From positions 95,456-159,455 of the forward strand of contig WBMV01006667.1 of the NCBI GenBank assembly GCA_013396655.1: a DNA stretch of 64,000 nt, read 5' to 3'. The notes under the pieces were generated by a model, which did no database searches, was not told the origin of the DNA, and saw nothing but the letters and a program-made list of their open reading frames with translations. A program made the translations under genes and the position numbers. Of the stretch, positions 36,959-49,970 are shown piece by piece; position 1 is the stretch's first letter, and every line of letters begins with the position of its first letter. This DNA is from Campylorhamphus procurvoides (lineage: Eukaryota; Chordata; Aves; Passeriformes; Dendrocolaptidae).

Positions 36959-39900
36959 TGTAATGTCTAACTGGCAACATTATATGTGGACTGGTGATTC
37001 AATTGATAGGCAGTAATTCCATTGCGTCTTTCTTTTTGAGAAAAATTATTCAGATGAAAGAAGAGAAAACTTATAAAGCAGTTATAAGATTTGTATATGA
37101 AAACAAGACTTAACAAGCAAGTGATGATCCGACACTCCAGGTTTTATAATTGTGACAAGTTTTTTCACTGTATTACAGAACTCATTGTCAAACAGGATAA
37201 CAGGAATCCTTTAAATATATTTATTAAGATTTCTGTAATCCTGTAAGTATAAATACCCTTCTTAAATGTACTGTTAAAAATACTGCACCAATGTGTCAAA
37301 TGTGACCAGAAAATTTTTCCCTCCTCTTCACACCCATTCTTAAAACTGTCATCCCCAGGAGAAACGTAAATCCCAGTTCCACCTTCCTAATACTGATATC
37401 TCATTAAAGAAGACACAGCATATTTTCCTCTAAGGCTTTAGTGCAAAGTTCCAGAAAGAAACAGGAATTCCATAAAATCTTTTATTTTGAATGAAAGTTG
37501 CTTAGTTTCCTTGATTTTCATTTTTTTAATAATAAAACAATTAAATAATTTGTGATTATTCCTGAAAGTATTTCAGTAGATAAAGGCAAGTAAATGTCAG
37601 CTTTAACTTTAAGCATTAAGTCAGCATTTTCATTAGACTGCTGGGGTCTTACCTCTTAGGTTTTCAGTTTACTTTAGTTATGTGATGATAATAACACTAC
37701 TCTCCCAACCTCACTTCCTCTCCTTCCCCTCCCAAAAGTCAATATGCGTTATCATCATGCAAGAATCTTCATCTTGTGTATCTCTTCATACTTAACTTGA
37801 CAGTCAGGTTAATATCTTGCTTTTAAAAATCCAGTACATCACCTCCTAAGAAAGGCCTTTCCTATTACTCTGAAAATTAAAGACTGGCTCATACAAACCT
37901 TTTCCTAGTGAAAGATGTCTCTTGATTATTCCTTGAAGCATTAACCTCAGTGAGGAGCAAAGGATTTCTGTTTAGGAGCAGTTTTTAGGAAGTAGAAGCT
38001 CTGGTTTTGAACAAACTGAAGTTAGTGATGCTCCTTCAAACATGAAATATGCATCTGGGCGCCATCAACTCTTTAAAAAAGTAAATGCTGCTTGATATTT
38101 TTATACCAGCATTGTACAGCGTGCAGCCTGCTGTCTAACCTCAAGACAGCATAGGAGCTCATACTTCTTTGTGCTCATTATCTCCTGGGATGTGATTGCT
38201 CTGGATCTGCTCATCTGTTTATTGGATGTACAAAGAAACACATTGCAAACAGCAGGCCATAAGCAAGCCAAATTACAGAGCACATTGGTTCAAGCACAGT
38301 ACCTCATATTACATGAGACTATGGATATGAGTAGCTAAGTCAGACATGACTGAACTGAACTTCCTGATCTCAGAAATCTACTCACTCAAGTTTTTCTGCC
38401 AAGTGCTTTTTGATCTCGCCTGACTTTTTCCTTTGGCTGTACAGGTCTAACAGCAGCTTTGTAATGCCAGTGAACTTCTGAAATATTTTTTTAGATTAAG
38501 TGATGTCAAATCTGTATGCTTCTAAGCAGTCACCATGGCTCAAACTCTCTCAATGCAGCAGGAAAGATCAGAGAAACTTAGCTGAGTAGGAAATGCATGA
38601 AGGATATTCACACACTTTAATAACAGCATACTGTAAGTAACTCCAATATTGTCAGAAAACTTCATAAAAATGAAGTTTGACATGAGATAGATTTCTTTTG
38701 TAATAGGCTTATACGATCCATATATATCTATGAAGAGTGAGTAGAAACATTTCTGCATGTCCTGTCTGCCTGCCGCATTACTCTGTAAAAGCTCTTCTTA
38801 CATCAATTCAAAGATGTAATTACTGCATTGCTGTCAAGGTCAGTGAAACCTGAGGTAATGGTTACGTAAGTGATAATCATTTCATATAATGTGGCCTACA
38901 AGGTTATAAAGAATGGTCATTCAGGGGTAATTCTGAGATCTCACATATGTTAGAGAGATTTGGCTTTATTTATCTCCCCTCAGCTAATTTTTTCTGACTG
39001 ATACTAGTATGTTCCCACGGTGGTAACTATGCTTTTGAAGGTGTTTAATAATGATCCTATTGTGTGTCTGCTCTTATCATGCTCCACTACTTTTGATCCA
39101 TACTGCACTTTGCTCCCTGACAGAGGAAAAGAAATAGAGATTTTTTTTTTCTATAAGGAGCTCAGTAAATGCTGCTGCACTCTAATCATGGAGTGAGAGG
39201 GCTGCTTAAAATGACCCATCACTTCCTTCATTTTCTGAGAAATAAGATGCTAAATTGTGGTGAAAGGAAACAGTGAAACAAAATTAGTGATGTTAACAGT
39301 GAAAAGTAGAGGAAAGTGTAGTGCTTGCACAGTCTGAATTTTCTACAGAAGCCAAAAACAAAGTAGACATTTGCTTTACAGCCTGTTGACTTGAGACAAC
39401 CAGAAGACAATGGGGAGTTGGTTGCATCTTTCCATGTCTCTACAAAAACCTTAAGCTTTGGAGAAATAAAAATAACTGAATGCCAAGTATGTTTCAAAGA
39501 AAAACAGTTTCATTCTTTCACAGCATCTTCCAAAACAAACAAACAGAATGGCTAATCAAAACAAGACTCCGCATTTCATTTATCCCCTTTCTCTCTGAAA
39601 CTAACTGAAGATCAAAACCATAGCAGATGTAGTTGCATCCTTAGTGTCTTAGTAATGTTTTTTATTAGATTACTGAGGCCAATAAAATAGTAGGTGATTT
39701 AAAGGGTATTTTTGGGTTTGGCCCAGTATATTCCTGACACTACAAAGGGGAATAGAGTCAATAGTATGATGAAGAGTTGTGCATTTTAAATATTGCTGTA
39801 TTATTTAAGAAAGAAAAACTGACATAAAATTGAATTTTTCATTCAATTGGGCAACACCACATGTGGTCTTTCTGAGGCGTATCCTGAGCAGTATCAAAAC

Positions 39901-42432
39901 ATAAACAATAAAAAATATATTAAAAAAATAAAAAAAGGCAAAGGCCTCTTTCTTGGATGTATTACAAATTTGATCTGAAGGAATTGGAGTTAATGTAAAT
40001 CTTTCATTATATTCTAGTGTCTCTTTCATGCTCAGTCATTACTTAAACTTCATTTACACTGTCAGCTGTATACAAAGATGATTATATGGATTTAGTTCAG
40101 TGAAATTAGCAATATCAATCCACTCTGCTACAAACAAAGGTGAGGTCCAGTAATGCTTTGTGTTGGCTGGCAGTATAGCTTTACTTATTTTAACTCAGCT
40201 TTACTTTTAGAGCCTGAAATATTGGTTCAGTGCATGGAGACTGGGGTGAAAATGAGATATTGCTATGGTTGTCTGTCTCAGGTCTGTGCCCTGAGTCTCA
40301 TGCTATCATTAAGCTATTACATTGCTAGTGCCGAGTGGGGGGAAATCAAAATAATTCACACTGATTTTTGTTGAATGGCATTTCAGAAACAAAAAAATCT
40401 GACAGATTTGGCTACAATCCAGAGCTTCCTCTCATGATGTGGTTTTTGCGCTCTGTCGGATATCTTTAGACAGATAAAATAAGGAGTAGTAGCATATTAC
40501 ACCTGACAGGCAAAGCTCTGTTGAAGGATTTAACCTCAACATTGTCACTCAAGAATATAATGTAAAGGGCTGCTGGAATAATTTTAGATGATAAAATTAT
40601 AACTGGTATTTTAGTTTAAGTAGAGAGAAACAGGAAACTGGTTGGGATGTCTAGTGCAGGGATGGATCAAAACAAGAGATGGGAAAGATGTGACTTCTTC
40701 CAAATTTTGTGCCAGTGATATATGCAATGACTTCAAAAAATCACTGCAGCAAGTTGCAAAGGGTATATGAAATGAGAAACTCAGCCTATAGCACAGAAAA
40801 TATATAGTTAGCATTGTGCAGTGGCTGTGTCACTGTGTGTTGTTTGCTACAGCATTAAACTTTGTAAGACTGATCACAGCCATACAGAATTTTAAGGAAC
40901 AAAATAAAACATGTAAATAAGTTTTTCAATTTCCTGGTTTCCCTCTGCTTTCTTATAAATCCATTTCCATTCTGAGGTGGTACATCACCTTCTAATATTC
41001 TACCTGTCCATACTTAAGTGAAATTTACTTGGATAAAGTAAAATAAGTCATAACAATATTCCATTTCTTTTAAGAATAATAAGGAACATGCATTATATTG
41101 AAAATGTATCAGAAATTGCAAGACATCTATTAAGGTTATCTCTATGTCTTGAAGTTACACTTAGTAGAGAGGGGAAGGTAATTAGTTAACTTTCGAGACT
41201 CAGTTTGAAGATGGGCAGGAGTGTTGATCTGCTAGCATCAAAGTTAAAAAAGTCTATCTAAAGATGAATAAAGCCCCTTAAAACAATTTGATTTTTTTAT
41301 TATAAAATTCATTAAAGTAACAGATTATGGATTTATGGAGTTTTTAATTGTCTCCTAATGTGCATTCATCACAGTTGAAAAGTTCTCTTGTCAAAAATTT
41401 TAAATAGAAGGGTAGATATTTCACAAGTCGCTTCAATATTTGAGGTAGATGCAAATAGTCTGGTTTTTAGGGAAAACAAATAAAATAGAATGCTGGTAGT
41501 TGGAGGACTTTTTTACCAGGAAAACTTGGAGAAATGAAGACAAGTCTACTAAAAGTGCAAAGGCTAAGATGTTTAAATAAAGCATATTTAAACCTCTCTT
41601 TTGACATGTTCACAAGAATTGAACAATAATTAAACTTGAAAGAATATATTTGTCTAATGCTGTTATGTTACACCTCCTTCCTTTGTCTCAAGTGCTGTGG
41701 AACCAAGGAAATAAATCTTTCAAAGTTTGGTAGTGTTCTTATTTTGAAATCAAACTTCATTCTGGAAGTCTCAGGCCTTAATTCCATGAGTAAAAATAAA
41801 CATACGTTTTGAGTAATTGAATTAATTTGATTTTAGGTGAAATTTAATTAATTTTCAAGTAATTTTAAAATATCTTATAAATGTTTCTAGGTTCTGATTG
41901 GTTCCTGAATACATTTATAAATATGCTTTTTAGCAATAGTAGTAATAATAATAATACTGAATAATAACTAATAGTGTTTTGTCAACTAATCCTCCATGTC
42001 TTGAAATACTCTCAGAGAATTTCCAAAAGCCCTTTTTTTAAAATTTCATTTTAAAAAACTTGGAAGAATTACAGAAAAAATAAATCTTTAAATCTGAAGT
42101 TCCTCTATTCCCCACATAACACAAATAAAATAGTCTATTCTTGCAAAATTCTGCAGATAGATATTGTTTCTTATTTTTGGTCTTGAGCGTCTTAAAAGTT
42201 TTCAAAGAAAAGGAGTAGAAAACCAAATTTTACCTAATAAACCATATGATCAGCATTCCAATGTACCACCTAGAACATGTTTCTAGGAAAGCATTATGAT
42301 GACATCTCTAAATTAATGAAATCATCATATATTAAGAAGATAATTACACATGTGGTAACGGTTTCTAACATAAAAATTTGATTTAGGATTCTCTGAGACT
42401 TCTGTAACTCACCACAGGGCTTTGAGAAAAGC
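36959..42432. other. Unannotated AT-rich DNA
   Basis: About 5.5 kb without a recognised gene or element, apart from an imperfect (AAT)n run at 41,936-41,970. Frames such as 38101-38283, 38540-38758, 39228-39497 and 40153-40374 are short and unrecognised. Confidence 0.55.
41936..41970. repeat. Imperfect (AAT)n microsatellite
   Basis: AGTAGTAATAATAATAATAC followed by AATAATAAC; about five clean units. Confidence 0.8.
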
Positions 42433-42437
42433 ATGGG

Positions 42438-42951
42438 TGTAGTGGTTTGACCCTGGATAAATGCCTGGTGTCCAGCAAAACTCCTTCAAGGCCTTTTCTT
42501 CCCCCTTTTGCCTTCCAGAGGGAAGGGGAAAAAAAAACAGCTGGGAATTTACAGCTAGAGATAACAACCAAAAGAGGAGTTTTGATGGTCAAAACAGAAC
42601 TTAGAATAATGCTTAAATTTATTACTAACAAACTAAAAAGTAAGAAATAGAAACAGGTTAGAAACACTTTTCCACCACCACCCCTCAGTCTGTCCATGCC
42701 CCCTCCTTCCCCTAGTGGTGCAGGGACAGGGAAAGGGAAGGTTTACAGTCAGGTGTTGTTGGGTCAGCCATTCGCAGGTGTAAGTCCAAAACTTAAGCAG
42801 CAGTTCTGTCTCAGGGGGCTTTTCTTGTGGGCTGCAAAGGGGACAGTTTGCTTCACCACAGTTATCACCACGGTCACAGGGGAATCACNTCCAACAGAAG
42901 CCAATATTCCTCTTATAAAAAAAAAAAGCCTAATCAGAGAAACCCACAACA
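42438..42951 (-). mobile_element. Solo LTR of an avian ERVL-like family, internally deleted
   Basis: The plus strand starts TGTAGTGGTTTGACCCTGG and ends ACCCACAACA, flanked by ATGGG (42,433-42,437) and ATGAG (42,952-42,956), a 5-bp target duplication with one mismatch. The head (TTGACCCTGG...ATGCC(T/A)GGTG) and the late block (CAGTTTGCTTCACCACAG, then ATCACCACGGTCACAGGGGAATC near 42,846-42,886) are both recognisable. The family's long run of tandem 'TCC..CACGGG' units normally between them is mostly missing. Length is 514 bp, where I remember members above 1 kb. The U5 end ...TCAAACCACTACA sets the minus orientation. It holds the window's single N at 42,889. Confidence 0.77.
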
Positions 42952-44430
42952 ATGAGTTATGGTAGATGAACATTGCAAATGATGCACACAGAATGACAGA
43001 AACAAAACCAGTTATGAAATAGTGTATGCACTATGTAAACAGGCATGGTATTTTTAGTGCAGTCTGTAGAAAATCACAATAATGGGGGAAGCTTGTTTTA
43101 TTGTCAGGAATTACAGAGTTGAATCTACGTAGTTTAAACAGGGGACCTAAAAACATGTTTCTCTGTAGTTCTTATGATCTCTCTGTAGTTCATATGTATG
43201 TAACTGAAAACTTTTGATTATGACAGCTGTCAAAATCTTATGTCCAAAGCCATCAGAAAGAAAATTTAGTTGAGAAATAACAGACCCATTTTAAGAAGTG
43301 TGGCTACTCAGACACTAAAATGACTTCCCTATGAATATTGTGGATTCCCCATACATCAGGCTTTTAAACAAAGACTAGATGTTTTCCCAAAAGATATGTT
43401 TTTACAGGTGAGAAAAAGCGTGTATCCTCTGTTAGACAGTATGTAAGAACAAATTATTAAAATTACCCTTTTCTGAAGTTCACATTTATGGATTGATAAA
43501 TTGGCTCTGCATAAGCAATATGACTCAGTAGTGGTCTTGCTATTTTAAAGAAGTGCAATCTTTAACAGTGTAAGTCTTTTCAAGGGGGTATCTGAAATCT
43601 GGTTTTGCAACCATAGTTTAATATATCATCAACAGATTAAACCATAAACAAATAATGGAATTTTCAGGCAGACATGCAGAGAAAGTGAATACAGTATGAC
43701 CATTTGTGCTAACATTCAAGTTCTTGAAACACTATTTAAAATGGGGACTCTTTAGATAGAATTATCCCCTTTTCACCTTTTTCTTCTTCCTATTTTGTTT
43801 ACTTAATTTGTTTTTTGAAGACAAATTTCTACCTTGGGTACATAAGCTAACAAGCGTACACCTGTGTAAACTGAATGCTGGCATTTAAGTTTGTGTCTTC
43901 AGCCATTAAAACAAAAAACTCCACATTCACTGCTCTGTCTTGGAGCTTTTCATCCTTAGTGTCTGGGACTGATGAACTGTGAAAGCACAGAACAATTTTC
44001 AATTGCCTAAGTCATTCCTCACCTGCTGATTTTGCCTTAAGCATGGCATGGCCAACTTCAGTGAAGATCAAGTACAACTTCAAGGTAATTCTATCTGTAC
44101 CATGATTTTCCAGAGCTAGATTAAATTTGTTATTATATCTTGATCTGTAGTAGAGGCTGTCAACTCTGGCCCTTTCTTGTAAATTAGATAAATTCTTTTT
44201 GACTGGTTGGGAGGTTTTGAGTTTGAACTCATTGAAGGAAGTTTTGGAACGTGCACGGCAATCTTTGTGACTCTTACCTATAAATGTTTGCTTTACAGTA
44301 CCTGGTAGTCTACAGTCAGCAGAGCAATGTACCACAAATATCTTCAGGTTCTAGTTTTACAGAATTCAGAGTTGCCTTCTTTTAAATTAAACCAAAAATA
44401 AGTACTTACCTCCCCTGTTTAATTGGTTCA
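42952..44430. other. Unannotated AT-rich DNA
   Basis: No supported feature. The minus frame at 44012-44335 (107 codons) is Lys/Ser/Leu-rich with no recognised domain. Confidence 0.55.
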
Positions 44431-44468
44431 TAACCCCTCCAGGAAGTTTTAACCCCTCCAGGAAGTTC
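44431..44468. repeat. 19-bp tandem duplication
   Basis: TAACCCCTCCAGGAAGTTT (44,431-44,449) is followed at once by the same sequence with the last base changed to C (44,450-44,468): two copies, 18 of 19 identical. Confidence 0.9.
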
Positions 44469-47034
44469 ATCATAGGAAGTTGGTTCTACCAGTACCAGGT
44501 TAAAAACTTGATCTATATCTCACAGCAGTCCTCTATTCTCACATAGCCTATTTCTAGGCTGTTTAAATCCCTCTTCCTTCAATGCTAGGAAGACATTGGT
44601 AACAGTGCAGTGCAGTTATTAAATTCTGTGAAACAGTGTGATATCTCATTAGTTGGTGATGGGACCATTTTAAACTCAGCAAGCATCTTAGGTGCCTGTT
44701 GTACTTTGAAACTACCACTTTTCATCATCCTCCTCCAAAATAGATTTCAAGGAACAATAAGGAGCATGTTGATGTTTACACACTAAGAATTTACAATGCA
44801 TTTCCTTAAATATTTGCCTGATTTGCTTCTTTAAAGCAGGTTGTATTTATTTTAGAAAATTCATGTCTAAACCATGATCTCTGTCCTTTAAAATATCTGT
44901 TCATTTTAATCTATCAAATAACAAGTATCAAATAACATTTCAACAAGAATTTCATTGAGAATCATCCTAATTCTCAACACAACAATTCAGACAGGATGAT
45001 AGAAATAAGAAATAACTTAAGGATAATCAGGAGAAAATAAAAGCTTGGTTTACATTTTGGGTCACCTCGTCGATTTTATGGAAACTATGTAGGAGTAAAC
45101 TACAGGGGGCAGCAAATATTAACCAGATATCATAAGAAAGCAGATACACAGAATCAACAGGACTCACTTTGGAATACTTTGGTGTACTGTCTCTTGTGGA
45201 TTTTGGAAATTACTTCTCAAGACTTGTTCCTAAGTTAACAGATAATCTTTTGAAACCAATCAAATTATTTTAAGATGTTTTCAGTGTGTCATCAGTCAAC
45301 TAAACATAGCATTGGTCACTATGTTGTTTTCAATGCACAATTTTTTCTCTGAAACACCTGGGCACTTTAAATGTTTCCGTCATTCTGTTAACATCTGTTA
45401 TAAAAATTCTTTTTTTTTTTATTAGTTCTGCATCCTAAAATTTTTAAATAATCTGATATGCTTTGCCAGCACATATGTTTATATAGCAAAACAGGGAGTC
45501 GAGTCAAGTCCAGACTGTCTCTTATCTTCACCATATACTTTGTCTTCTTTAAATGTTCTTTTCCACAGAGATCTCTTTACCTGATATGAATATATCTGAT
45601 ATATAATATCTGATCCTGAACTTAGGATAAGCTTCCTGGTTCAACAATACAAGAATGAAAATCAGACTACAGTGACTATATTGCACAGATTTGAACTAAA
45701 TAAATGTAACAAGAGACAGCCAAACTATTTTGATACAATTTGGCTCTACCATGTGTGCATTCACTGACCCCTATAAATCCCAAAACACAAGAATAATAAG
45801 GTATCACAAGAATTTAGAAGTCACAGGACACTATTGCAAGTGTATCTTATTATTACAGTTTTCTTTGTCTGCTTATGGTTTTATGGGGGAAATATTTGGG
45901 GGCTTTATTTTGTTGGGTTTTGGTTTGTTTTGGTTTGGGTTTTTTAAGTTAATTTTGCTGAGTTAGTGTATTCTCAACTAATGTATTGAAGAAAGATCTT
46001 TCTGGATCAAAGCCTCAGCAAGTCGTAAGGCAATAAGCCATACATTCATTAAAAACCCCACACGGCAGTGGTCCCAGGTTTGGTGGGGGTTTTTTTGTTT
46101 GTTTTTGTTTTTTTAAAGTAAATACACCTTTATTTATTTAAGAATATTTTAACACTACACATATAAAAGTTTCCTTAAAAAGCATTACTTCAATTTAGGC
46201 TTTAGAAATTCAAAGAAGTGCTTAATAAAAAGAAGATACATTATATTTTTTAAAATGTTTTCTTAATGCTCCTAAAGCTTTAAAACTTTTTTAGTGTTCT
46301 TGAACCTGAATTTTTCAATATAATAACGTGGCATACATATAAGAAAGACTTATTCCAGTACGTATATAAGTATGCACAGTTGGAAGAAGTTAAGGTAATA
46401 AAGAAATCCCTAGTAAACAAATTCTTCTTACCCAAACAGAAAGTATTTTAACTTTCATTTCAATTTTAAAATGTCAGGCCTCAGTAACTGGACTTTTTTT
46501 CCTTGAAAATAAGGAAAGTTCCACTAGCTGGAAATGAACAGCTACAATTTAATTATAAATAAAAATACTTCTTTATGATGTGGCTAGGCATGCAGATGAT
46601 GAAACCTAACAATACATCATTAAAAAGTACAAGGAAAAATCAGTCATAGTTTTCATTTACTACTAAAATTGTCAGATATGATGACCTGCTCTGGATACAG
46701 AAGATTTGAGAAAAGTATCAGGAACTTTTCATTTGGTTTACTGTACAAAAATCAAATGAAAGAAAGCTTTGTGAAGCCAAAGCCATTCCAATTCATGGAG
46801 AAGAGGTGGTGGCCCATTCTGGTTTTAAGACCTTAAATTCTTATTGCTCCTTTTGACTGTGGCTGGATTTATGGAGAAATATAAACTCTGGGATAGTGCA
46901 GTCTTGCTATGACTTTAAAGAGCAGAAAAGAAAGACTGACTTACACCTCAGAAACATATTGCAGAAAAAAATTGTATCATTTTTATTTTATGACCACACA
47001 TAATTGCAATTCAGGACACTTAAAACTGGCAAAT
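44469..47034. other. Unannotated AT-rich DNA with two T/G-rich tracts
   Basis: No gene recognised. T/G-rich low-complexity tracts lie at 45,905-45,948 (GGGTTTTGGTTTGTTTTGG) and 46,078-46,117 (TTTTTTTGTTTGTTTTTG). These are the mirror composition of the A/C tracts elsewhere. Confidence 0.6.
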
Positions 47035-47107
47035 TAAAAAAAAAAAACAACAAAAAACAACAACAACAACAAAAAACCAAACCAACCCAAAAGAAAGCCA
47101 AACAAAA
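47035..47107. repeat. A/C-rich (CAA)n-containing tract
   Basis: Poly-A, then about five CAA units, then AAACCAAACCAACCC; about 70 bp with almost no G or T. Confidence 0.88.
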
Positions 47108-49871
47108 TCTAGTGCTATATACAGATCACTTATTTAACAAAAAACCTGATAATGTAGCTCCAAATACGTGTGAGATGAAGTGATGACTACAAACTAAACA
47201 AAAATTTATACACTGTGAATTGTGATGTAAGCTTGCCTTTCTTGTCATAAATTTCCAAATATTTGTATGAGAGAAAAACTGAAAAGAAACCCTTTTCCTA
47301 GCCCTCTTAAACAACATCAACTTTGGCAAATGCATGAATTTAGAGAAACTGATTTTCCTAACATGAATAAACTGACCTTTAATTCCCATCTATGATTTGC
47401 ATTTTGCTTTTTCCGTGTTCTTTATTCTTGCATGCATTACTCTTTTAATGCATTGCATTACCATTTTATTAATTCTAGTTTATCTTTAAACCATTATAAA
47501 AATTTCTTCTTTTTAATATTGATCCAGTCACAAATTTTATTGCTGTCTTAATTTGGGATGTTCTGTTTGCTTTATGAGTTCTTCAAATACATACACTCTA
47601 TCAATCTGTGTTAACAATGCCTATCTGTTTACCTCTGTTTAAAATGAGCTGTTTTCAAGGTGCAGAACCTTTTTGCTATCAAGTGTTTTGATTGTGCAGT
47701 TGTGAATTCATTGCTGTTGGCAGGATGAAACTAAAATGCAAGAATCACACCTGATTTTACTTTGTAGGAGTATCTTTTAACTGTCAAAATTATAGAAGAA
47801 CTGGAAGTCATCTCTATAGTAGAACTGTAGTTATCTGTAACAAGTCTAACAACAAAAAAATTTGCAAGACATTTCCTATCCCTAATCACAGGAATATAAA
47901 GACCCTCTTAATTGCTTTAGATAATTATTTCCCTGATTTTCCTTTCTTCAGCTGCTCAAGAAAATAGATTCTGACCTTGGGTTTCTGCATCAACCTTTTT
48001 TTTTTTTTCCCAATTCTGTTCTTCCAATCTGTTGGTGTGACACAGAAATCTGGATATCTTAATCTGACTGTTCTGGTCTTTGTTGATTAATTATTCCACC
48101 TCTAAAGGTAGTTTTTGGTACTGATGATCCAGTTACCAGTTGCTGCTGGTAACTACTATACTGACAACTGCATGTGAATATGAAGGAATTTCACTAAATA
48201 GCACCAAGGTTGACAGTGGCCCAGTAGTAAAAAAGGAAAAGAAAAAAAAAGGTAAGCAAGCAGCATTCATATAGTGATTAGTCCACACAAACTAGCATCT
48301 CCCACTGCCATAATCACATTTGCGACTGGAAATTGAAGAGCTCAAAGTACTTCCTCAGCTTGACTGCAGTCTCCGATTAGGTCCATTACACACACCTTCA
48401 TTCCTTGGCCAAACAAAGTAAATAACAACAATATACAGTTGTTATCCTTCAGAATATTCAAAAATAGTTTTACACAAAAATTTATAACTGTATTTCTCAG
48501 ACATTTGCTAGTAGCAGAACAGGAAACCTAAATAATTCTGTCTTCTCTTTAAGGATGTGAATGCTTATGATTTGAGACATTTTTCCTCTTTTCTCTGAAG
48601 TCCAGTGACTCAGGAATGTCTTTTTCCTTTACTCCAGTCTTTCCTTCATCCCAGTTTTCTTTGATTTCACAGATAGAACACAGATATTTCCAACCTTCTG
48701 CCCCCAATTCAACTCTGTGCAGACATTCATATGAATTTTTTCCATCATAAAATTATGGTTTGACAATTAGAAGCAATCAAATTGTTTTCCTTGCCTATTA
48801 TTAAGGACAAAAGCTAGTTACCTATTGAGGCATATATTTTTGGGATGTCATGTCTTAATTACACATTTGAAAATAAAAGAACTGCACAAAATCAAATTCC
48901 TTGTTCAAGAAGAGTTGAACAAAAAAAAGCCCTGTGTCATTTGCACTAGTTTCTGCAGTGAACAAAGAATTAATGGCATAGTGTAGACTTTGTCAGAGCA
49001 CCTATTACTGTCAGCTGTTCTGCTGGTCTTCATATTTCTTTGCTACCAGACAACATCAAAGCTTTCTGCAGTCACAAGGCATCACTGAGGAAAAGTCATC
49101 TAGACACTAAAGAGCTACAGTTGTCATGGCACACTACACTTTCATGCTTCTACACAAGTTTTCCAGGACCCAAAAAAGAAAAGACTTACACTTCTCTGGT
49201 TTGCCTAGAGCAGACTTTAAATAGGCCTATGCATGTTATTTGTTGAATAATTATGATAAATGGCAAGTGAGCTGTACATCTAGAAATGCCACTTTAGACA
49301 GGGAAATCATTTAGCAAGTGAGCAGTGTTGGTAAAGATAAGAAGAGAGTAGATATTCATGAAAAAGTGTTTTAGGACATGAAATACTTTGCATTTTTCAT
49401 GTTTAAAGTAAGGGCTGACATTGAAGTAGCATTGTTCTGATGCTAGAAGGCCACTATTAGCCTGTTAAAAGGTTTCTTTGGAGACAAGTCCTTATATAAA
49501 AGTAGGTAGTGTAAGCAAATCCCTCCCTGCCCCTATCACATTAAATATCATCCTCTCCTGTACTTACTTGAAAACTGATTATAGATTATTGTTTAAGCTG
49601 ACAAGGGAAGTTGGTATTTCAGAGCATTCTGAGTTTGGAGTTCTTCAAATGAGATTGCAGAAAGATTTATTTTTTTCCTCGTTTCTTAATGATATTGGTG
49701 GATGTTGATTTGAAATGTATGGTCTGCCGGCAAATTTACTTCTCGCATTTACAAAAACTGTCCAAAAATTTATATATTTTTATTTTTTCTAACCTAGCAT
49801 GCAGAAGTCTATAGTAGTCAAATAAGAACTTTTACTCCGTTGTTGAACTTTCTTCAGGAAACTTTTTTGTT
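47108..49871. other. Unannotated AT-rich DNA
   Basis: No supported feature. Short T runs occur near 48,000. Frames at 47126-47389, 49040-49246 and 49478-49708 are unrecognised. Confidence 0.55.
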
Positions 49872-49970
49872 ACAGAATCACAGAATGTTTGAGGCTGGAA
49901 GGTGCCTCTACAGGTGGACTTGTACACCCTTCCCCACTTAAGCAGGGTCATCTATTGCTCAAGTCAAACA
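49872..49970 (-). mobile_element. CR1 3'-end fragment
   Basis: The plus strand reads ACAGAATCACAGAATGTTTG, then GGCTGGAAGGTGCCTCTAC and AAGCAGGGTCATCTATTGC, which is the reverse complement of a CR1 tail with its terminal octamers. Only about 100 bp is recognisable, a very short 5' truncation. Confidence 0.75.
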
